Source: Nannochloropsis oceanica
Lineage: Eukaryota; Sar; Eustigmatophyceae; Eustigmatales; Monodopsidaceae
Reading direction: 5' to 3'
DNA length: 64,000 nt
NCBI GenBank assembly: GCA_004519485.1
Contig: CP038116.1
Span: 558,001 to 622,000 of the forward strand
Shown: piece after piece, positions 57,006 through 64,000 of the stretch
Layout: each line of letters begins with the position of its first letter
Numbering within the stretch: the first letter of the stretch is position 1
Translations under genes and position numbers: made by a program
Notes under the pieces: generated by a model
Told to the model about the DNA's origin: nothing
The model's input: only the letters and a program-made list of their open reading frames with translations
Database searches by the model: none

Positions 57006-58541
57006 ATGGCGGAGGAGGTGCAGTCTATGGGGACGCAGGCTACCACTGTAGTCGACAGCAGCAGTGGCAGCAGTGGCGATGACAGGCAGGCCGCTGCAAG
57101 GGTGCACGGCCAAGTGGAAGTGGAAGGCTTGATAAGGAAGCAAGGTATGTGTCTGTGAGCCCTACTCCACCCTCCCTTCCATTTTTTCGTCCGTCCCCAT
57201 ATACAAAGACTCGTATCGCACGCACAAAAGGATAATGAAGAGGATTTGACCGAGAAACTCGTAGGCCCTTGACCCAGGCGGTCCTTCATTCTGTCCTCCC
57301 TCCTTTTCCTTGGCCTCACTCTCCCTCCTTACTTTTCTCCTTTCCTCCTTCCATACCACGGGTATTCAAACCTACTGAAGCCGACGATGACGGAAATGAT
57401 CGGGATGAAGAGGGAAAAGAGCAGGAGGACGAGGATGATATGGAGTGGGAGGACGCAGACGATCTGGGCTTGCCGCCATTGCCCCTCTTCGAGGAGGGAG
57501 GGCAGGAGGGAGGGGAGGACGAGGAAAACGACGAAGAGGACGAGGATGAGGGAGACGAGGCCCTACGACGTTTTCTGGACAGCAACGATGACGGCGGGCT
57601 GGTTGTCACCTTTGAAAAAGACGAGAAGGAAAAAGAACGAGACACAGACAAGGCCAACCAGAAAAAACACGGGCTGGCCTCGCGCCGGACACGGAAGGAG
57701 CTCTGGCGGGACTTTCGCATTCACACGGCTCATCTCGCCCTCCTCACCCACCGTGCCCACCTCCTCTCGCACTCCGCCTCCCACCCGTCCCTCCTCTCTG
57801 CCGCCGCTGCCCTTGTCCCATCTGCCCTCCGTCGCTCCCTTCGACGGGGACCTTCCGTCTCGGCGCTTGCTCGGCTTTTGCTTTGGTTCAACGCGACCTA
57901 CACACAGCTCCCTGATTCAACTCTGACAGAGGAGGAAGGGAGGGAAGGCTCTTGTTCCCCCAGGCAGTTGCTTGAGGTGGTCAGTATGAGGGAGGGAGGG
58001 GGGGCGGAGCTGATTCAGGTGCTGGTGGCGACCTTGAGAGGGGTCGGGGTAAGAGCGCGTTTCGTTTCGCCTTTGTGCCCTCGAAGCTACCACCACCCGC
58101 CTTATCTGATCAGGCGAAGGAGGGAGGCGAAGGGGGGGAAGGGGGGGAAGGAGGGAGGGTGGGCGATTGATTTGACGCAGGAGGAGGAGGAGGAGGAGGA
58201 AGAGGAAGGGGGGGCAGCAGGAGGGAAGGGGAGGGGGAGGAAGGGAGGGAGGAAGGGGCTGAAGAAGTTGTTGAGCTCATCGGAGGGAGCGAGATCGATG
58301 CCGGGATGTGGAGTGTGGGCGGAGGTGTTCGTGAAGGGAAAAGAAAAGGGTAGAGGGAGGGAGGGAAGGAAGGAGGAGGAGATGGTTGAGGTGGGTTGCT
58401 CGGACGACGGGGAAGAGAAGGAGGACGAGAAGGAAGGGGAGGAGGATGGAGAGTCGACAGAGAGCGAGAATGAAGGGAAGGGTAGACAGGGAAATGGCAA
58501 GAGAAAGGCGACAAAAACAGAGGAAAAGGATTGCGCCAGCA

Positions 58542-58583
<42 letters not shown>

Positions 58584-60043
58584 AAAAAAGAAGGAAGCTC
58601 TCCACCGAGCTATTTTCCCCCTCCTCTTCCTCCTCCTCTTCCTCTCTCTCTGTCTCCACCTCCACCACCATTACCAAAACCACTGCCAACCATAGCAACA
58701 ACCACGACCAAGCAGCCTCCGTTCTCCCTCAGTCCCTTCCTCCGTCCATCCCTTCTTCCAAAGGCAATGATCGCTGGGTAGCCCTCGACGTTCTCCGAGG
58801 CCGACTCGACGACCCCTGCTCCCACGAACGTTCCCTCCTCTCCTCCCGCCCTTCTTCCCTCCTGCCCTCCTCCTCCACCTCGCAATGGCTCTACGTCCTG
58901 GGAGTGGACAATGAAGGGTGGTTGACGGACGTGACACGCAGGTACAGCACGCGATGGTCGCGCGCACTCCGATTCCGAGCCGGGGAGTGGTGGGCAGGCT
59001 ATTTGGAACAAGCAAACTCGGCACTGGCGCACCGAAGGGAAGCGAGGTTACTGGAGAAGGGGGACTTTCGATCGTTTTTTGAATTTGAAACGGCTCGGGA
59101 TTTAGAGAGGGATGAGTTGAATGAGGCGGAGACTAAGGAGCCAATGCCAACTACATGGGCAGGATTCGAGAAACATCAGAAATATGTGTTGGAGAGGCAT
59201 TTGAAACGCTGGGAGGTGATTGGGGTGGAGGACGGGGAGGAAGGCGGAAAGAAGGGGAGGAGGAAAGTGTTAGGGATGTTCAAGGGCGAATGTGTGTATG
59301 ATAGGAGGAAGGTACAGGAGGGGGCGACAGTACGACAGTGGCTCCAAAAGCATGGAAGGCAGGTGAGGGAGGGGGAGAAGCCGTGCAGAATCGTGGAGAG
59401 CAAGAGTAAGAGCGATAAGAAGAAGAAAAAGAAGACGGGCAACCCGGGGCAGGAAGAAGAGGAAGAAGACGGCAAGGAGGAGGGAGGAAAGGAGGGCGGG
59501 AAGCCCGACGCACTGGAACTGTACGGATTTTGGCAAACGGAACGGTACCAGCCCCCGGCGCTCTTGCCCAATGGGAGGATCCCTGTGAATGAACACGGTA
59601 ATATAGAAGTCTGGAATCATAATCCCGTTTTCTTGCCAAAGGGGACGGCGCACGTGTGGGGGGAGGGAGGAGGGGAGTGGGCCGTGGCTCAAAAGTTGGG
59701 AGTGAGGTATGCACGGGCGGTGGTGGGGTGGGAGGTACGGCAAGGGCGAACGTTGCCTGTAGTGGAGGGTGTCGTGGTTCGGAAGGAAGACGAGGGGGTT
59801 CTACGGGATGGGTTGAGAGCTTGGCAGGTGGGGAAGGAGGAGAAGGCGGCCAAGGCGAAGGAGAAGAGGGTGGTGGAGAGGTGGGCTCGATTTGTGAAGG
59901 GTTTGCGGATTGCACGAGACTTGCAGAAGAAGTACGGGGAGGGGGGAAGAAGGGGAGGAGGAGATACTGGCAGTGGGAACAGTGAGGGTGTAGGAGGAGG
60001 GGGAGGATGGGGACGAATGGACAAGAAGGAAATGCCAAAATAG
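57006..60043 (+). CDS. XPC/Rad4 DNA-damage recognition protein (2 exons, 933 aa)
   Basis: Damage sensor for global-genome nucleotide excision repair, acting in the nucleus with Rad23 and centrin. Exons: 57006-57144 and 57381-60043, joined in phase 1. An acidic N-terminal region (EWEDADD) precedes the transglutaminase-like fold: FRIHTAHLALLTHRAHLL, then ATLRGVGVRARFVSPL. A large Lys/Glu/Ser insert, including a polySer tract, interrupts the fold before VALDVLRGRLDDPCSHE and DVTRRYSTRW. Beta-hairpin domain 1 begins near residue 640 (FEKHQKYVLERHLKRWEVI). BHD2/3 follow with ELYGFWQTERYQPP (about 757) and IEVWNHNPVFLPKGTAH (about 788). Total length fits the family. The intron acceptor (CTGAAG) is not a strong consensus. 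Confidence 0.93.
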
Positions 60044-60656
60044 CGAGTCCACTTGACAGATGAGAGAGGAGGGAAGAGGCGCGTAGGTAAACGGACTGCC
60101 TAGGGGGCGCATCAATAATTAAAAATACGTTTTGCACATAAAGAACTACCGACATGCACAGCTACCCTTCAAAAGGAGGATTTATTCAAGGAGAAACCGA
60201 CTCTCCCCCCTCTGTCCTCGTTCAATGTTGCAAATGAGGATGTCATTTTTTCATTCAACAGACAAGAAATGAACGAGAGGCCCGGTGAATCCCTTCCGCC
60301 ACACGCGTCGTCCATGCCAACAATCTGCCCATTAACCGCGACCCTCCCTACGTCTACACCCTTTGTTGTTTGTCTACAACCATTTTATTCGCGCCTTTTC
60401 CATGCCAAAAAGATATCCAATAACAGACCTTCCCGACGAGCCACGTAGTCATCACCACCCTGGGTCAAGACCGAGGCCATTCCAATTTTCGCGCCATTTT
60501 TGTGTGTCTTTGTACAACCTTTCTTTCAAACTACGCCCCATCCTTCGCTTCTACTCCCCACCGCCCATCACTTCAAAAAATGCATAAATACTGCATCTTC
60601 TCAAGGAATGAATTATCCTGTATTTTTCTCGTTCCTTCCACTAAAATCAATTATGT
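60044..60656. other. Intergenic between convergent XPC/Rad4 and FIS1 genes
   Basis: Short 3' flanks with no gene. Confidence 0.55.
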
Positions 60657-61822
60657 CTAACGCCCTCGCCGGCCACCCCCCAAAAAAGCTCCCAAAAGGA
60701 TCGCGGCCGTTGCGCCCAAGACGCCGACTCCTACTCCTACCCCGACGGCAAGATCCTGCTTAGCTGTACGGTTGTCAGAAAAAGTAACATGCGCGTAAGA
60801 TTGAAGATTCGAATTTAAATAAATCTAAAAAGTTAAGGATTGGATGAGCGAGGTCCATGGCGGGGCGTTTATGGATATGCAGTTGATGTCATATGCAGTT
60901 GATGTCGATTGTAAACAAAATCTGTTCTCCCACATGCTTCCTCCCTGTCGTTCCTTCCTTCCCTTCTTTCTCTCCTGCCCGCCCACCTCGCCCACCTTTC
61001 CTCCCCTCCATACCTTGAGCATCTTTGACATAGAGGTGCAGCTCATTCCCGTAGCGATGGTCAGGGTTCAACCGCAGCAATCGGTCTACCTTGTCCCTGG
61101 CTCCCTGCCATTCTCCTTGGCTGTAAAGGCATACGGCTGTCGCATACAAGCACTCCTCGACGTTGAAACGCGCCGTGATGAGCTCTGAAGGGTAGGGAGG
61201 GAGAAAGGATGGGAGGGATATATCTAGGGTGAGAGAAAACATAAGTCGTGCTCTCCCTTCCCAATTCGTCAATAACCACCACTGGAAAAAATATTTTACA
61301 TTCAAGCTCAATCCTGCTCCTTTCACGCACCTCCTACCCCCCTTCATCCCTTCCTCCACACTCACCATTCATAAGCCGGATTCCGAGTTTCTTGTGTCGA
61401 TCCGAGGCCGACATGCACAAGACGTAGGCATAAATAAATTTCGCGTTCAAATCGGGATTGCCATTCTTTCGCTCTGCTTCCCAAGCGGCTTCTTTTTCCT
61501 GTTGTAACGAGGAAAAGAGACAAGAAAGGGCGTCAGGGAGGGATGAAGGAGACTGTGGGCACATGGGAGAGAGGTAACCAAGCACCACCGCGGATTGCAT
61601 TGCTCTTCCTCCCCACCCACATATGCTGTCTATGCAAACGACTTCTGTAGCCGTCTTAATCCACGCATTCATGTTCTATTCTCTTCTTCGCCCTATCTTC
61701 CCCCTCCATGTTCCTCCTCCGCCTCACCCGTCCTGCCTCCTTACCGGGATTTGCTCCAAGCTTGCCTTGGCCTCCGCCTGCAGCTTCAATGCAAAGTGTT
61801 CTCGATCCTCTTTTACCGTCAT
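60657..61822 (-). CDS. FIS1: Mitochondrial/peroxisomal fission protein FIS1 (4 exons, 162 aa)
   Basis: Tail-anchored outer-membrane adaptor for dynamin-driven organelle fission. Exons: 61745-61822, 61366-61498, 61014-61184, 60657-60763; phases agree. The TPR-like bundle has FIYAYVLCMSASDRHKKLGI (family: F.YAW.L..S....D...GI) and ECLYATAVCLYSQGEWQGAR, then KVDRLLRLNPDHR. The last exon supplies one hydrophobic helix (DLAVGVGVGVGVLGATAAIL) with a short basic tail GGGRRGR, the classic tail-anchor end. Length is typical (150-170 residues). The ATG at 61822 gives a short helical N-terminus; a further upstream exon is possible. It is divergent from the methyltransferase gene. Confidence 0.9.
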
Positions 61823-62624
61823 ATCTTTGTGGCCTGAGTAGGCGTCTATGTACGTGTATGGGGAACGGGGGGCATGGGCGTGAGGTGGATGATGATGGAA
61901 GAGCAGAGCGACGCGAGGGCTGAGGCAGCAAGGAAATGTATTTGGGAAGTAGCGGCCAGAGGGTGCTTCCTTATGCTTGTGCGGGAAGGATTCGTGTGAA
62001 TTACTAGGGCCTCCGAGCAATGAATTGCCTCCCTCCTCCCACCTTTTTGGGGTGGTGTTGACCTTTCCGGACCCCTTGCTTCTTTCCTTCCGTTCCTTCC
62101 ACTTGCTTCAAGCTTCGTCGTCGACGGTCGCCCTCGGCATTTCGTCGAGTCAGAGCCTCACACCGTCTGAGTAACATTTCACTCACGACAACTCGACTCG
62201 TGCGTCGAGTCTTTGTAATCCTGCACATGTCGCCGTATAAAAGACGTGTCACACGACGGGGCTCCGTGTGTGGACAGTACAGGAAGAAGAACTCCTGGAT
62301 TAATAATGTCCGGGGGAAAAGCATGAAGCGGGAGAATAGACGGTACCATAGCACCACTTAATTGTGCGCGCATCCTTGCCGCACCAATATGTCTCTTTGT
62401 GTCTCTTTTCACTCTCTTGGTCAGTGGTATGTCTCTCATTTCGATGCACGAATGATGGGGTCGTCGGCGTGCCGTACGATGATACACACAGACACATTTT
62501 CCTTTTTCACTTACTTGCGCATCCTGGCCTACCACCCCCACATTTCACCTTTCTACCGGTTATTTTTCCGTATCACAGGACCGGGCCAATCACTTTATTA
62601 TTCCAAAAAAAGTTCGAGGCAGGC
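61823..62624. promoter_or_regulatory. Divergent promoter region, FIS1 / methyltransferase
   Basis: About 800 bp with no supported gene. The heptamer GTCGAGT occurs at 62144 and 62204 and inverted at 62191, which may be a binding site or chance. Confidence 0.35.
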
Positions 62625-63810
62625 ATGGCCAGTAGTGCTTCCCCCTCCTCGGTGGGAGACGAGACCCTGCCCCATGGCCACAGCGGCGTCGAACAAATTC
62701 AGACAAAAAATAATACGGGCTTCGATATGGGGAAACCATCGTATCACGCGGACACTTGGTGGAAGGCATATGATCCGGTTCATCCAGAGGTAGGCAGGGA
62801 GCAGGGAGGCAGGGGATGGAAGAAGTGGATTGCCCCCCATACGTCGCTATTCCACTGTGCGTGAGGTTGACTGGGCTCATCGTGTGGAAGGGATGGAATG
62901 ACGGAGACACGGAGACCGAGGAAGGCGTATTTGGCCTAGACAAGGTGTGTGTTGCGCCTGTCTTGTAATAGTGGTGCTCGATGCATCATGCTGACTTCGA
63001 ATTCGATAATAGTTTTACTTCTGGAAGGATCCTCATCGTCCTTCCTCTGCTCTCTTCCTCCCTTCCTACTCCCCTCGTACTTCTTAGTTGCCCATTGTCG
63101 ACATCGGTAGCGGTTTAGGTTCCAACGTCCTGGCTGCTCTCAAAACAGGTGCGCGTGTCATCGCCATTGACATGAGCGACGAGCACCTCGAAGAGATCCG
63201 CAGCAAGGCCGCCAAAGAGCACAACGGGGCTCAAGGCGCGAACGAGGGTGACAAAATGGCAGAACGCTTGGAAACCCGCTGGGGACAATTGCCCGACAAG
63301 GTTCCTTTGGAGGCAGAGTCGGTTAGTGGCATCATGTGTGCACAAGTCCTCCATTTCCTGAATCCGGATGACGTGGTGACATCATTCCGGAACTTCGCGC
63401 ACTGGCTGGCCCCGGGGGGGGTTCTTGTGGTGTTGGTGTGTTCGCACTACCAAAAGCTGTGCTACGGTATCCCGGGGAAGGTGGCAGCAATAGATGCAGC
63501 AACGGAAAAAGATCCTGAAGGATTTCATGGTTTTACCCCCGCGGGAAAATCCAGTCAAGAGATGTTTGATGCCATGTTAGAATCCGTCCCTGCAGAGGTG
63601 CGAGCAGCCGTCCCGGGCAGGAGCCAGCAATTTCAAACCTTTGCCCCTCCGCAGCTACGGGCTGTTGCAATAAAATGTGGATTGGAAGTGGACTTGGTCG
63701 AGTTTGCGGATGGACGTTTGAGTAATTACCCTGTATTTTTGTATGGGGAAAAGGAGGAGGAGCGCGGACGAGAGCAGGTAGTCTTGGTGGCGCGGAAACC
63801 GAAGATGTGA
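62625..63810 (+). CDS. SAM-dependent methyltransferase, class I (2 exons, 295 aa)
   Basis: Small-molecule methyltransferase; acceptor unknown. Exons: 62625-62789 and 63088-63810, phase 0. An N-terminal DTWWKAYDPVHPE is followed by motif I VDIGSGLGSNV (residues 59-69) for SAM binding. An acidic strand end IAIDMSD (ribose contact) comes next. Motif II-like SVSGIMCAQVLHFLNPDDV and the post-motif WLAPGGVLVVLV strand match the UbiE/ubiquinone-type Rossmann methyltransferase order. The C-terminal part has a YPVFLYGEKEE segment. The frame is open upstream of the chosen ATG. A further exon between 62850 and 62945 was considered but could not be joined in phase. Confidence 0.82.
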
Positions 63811-64000
63811 AGCATAAGAGCGTCCAAAAAGGTAGGCGAGAGAAGAATAAGAGTACGATGAAGGGCTTCGAACAGAGAGTCATCTTTAGAGCGAGGTGGG
63901 AAAGCACTTTTTTTTTTTTTCACTTGTTGGGTTTAAGGATTTACATCGCACCGTGAAGTTTAGTCAAAATGTTTGCAACTGCGTCAGCGATATGCTGCCA
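63811..64000. other. 3' flank of the methyltransferase gene
   Basis: No gene seen in the last 190 bp. Contains a poly-T run near 63909. Confidence 0.5.

Noticed and set aside
62850-62945. Possible extra methyltransferase exon (reading GLIVWKGWNDGDTETEEG)
   Set aside because: The frame and donor look good, but no acceptor joins it in phase to the exon ending at 62789.
1-64000. tRNA genes, CRISPR arrays, transposons or virus-like elements
   Set aside because: No B-box with a matching A-box and acceptor stem, no spaced direct repeats of CRISPR type, and no transposase, reverse transcriptase, integrase or capsid-like motif seen in any frame.

Overview
The window is nuclear DNA of a compact, intron-bearing eukaryote. 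The best guess is a stramenopile alga of the Nannochloropsis/Microchloropsis (eustigmatophyte) type. The reasons are: a GARP/SHAQKYF Myb factor of the form common in heterokont algae; a plastid isoprenoid enzyme (DXR) and a CGFS glutaredoxin with secretory-type plastid leaders; a heat-shock factor; about 3 kb per gene; and short GT-AG introns packed with GGGA or TCCC arrays. The species call is inference. No rRNA, tRNA, CRISPR array, transposon or virus-like element was recognised.

Layout, in order: GARP/Myb factor (-, 195-4612); DXR (-, 6058-9641), divergent from a site-2 protease (+, 10196-12232); heat-shock factor (-, 12777-15868); DUF1275/YoaK-like membrane protein with an acidic tail (+, 18289-21110); NmrA-like protein (-, 21732-23297); an orphan NLE-like fragment fused to an 84-bp minisatellite (about 24284-24820); CGFS glutaredoxin (+, 26068-26860); PAQR receptor (-, 27987-29558); MFS transporter (+, 30951-33743); importin/exportin-like protein (-, 34032-37625); P-loop protein (-, 38432-40588); broken Nudix gene (+, about 41628-42265); secreted Kazal-module protein (+, 42930-45657) convergent with a papain-type protease (-, 47085-50613); GNAT acetyltransferase (-, 51690-54512) divergent from ribosomal protein L28e (+, 55069-56267); XPC/Rad4 (+, 57006-60043) convergent with FIS1 (-, 60657-61822); SAM methyltransferase (+, 62625-63810).

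Spliced models were built by hand from GT-AG sites, phase agreement and family conservation. In nearly all of them every junction agrees in phase. The genes look like unrelated housekeeping and regulatory genes, not a co-functional cluster. The Kazal protein next to the cathepsin is the only neighbour pair with an obvious possible link.

The most unusual signal is structural. Many introns, and one 3' flank, carry a decayed copy ('echo') of the adjacent exon edge, set off by GGGA/TCCC arrays. One intron lies exactly between two 10-bp copies of an AG|GT-containing motif. Many introns start with GGGA arrays and end with TCCC arrays, so they could fold arm to arm. Together these suggest continuing intron birth and growth by short tandem duplication.
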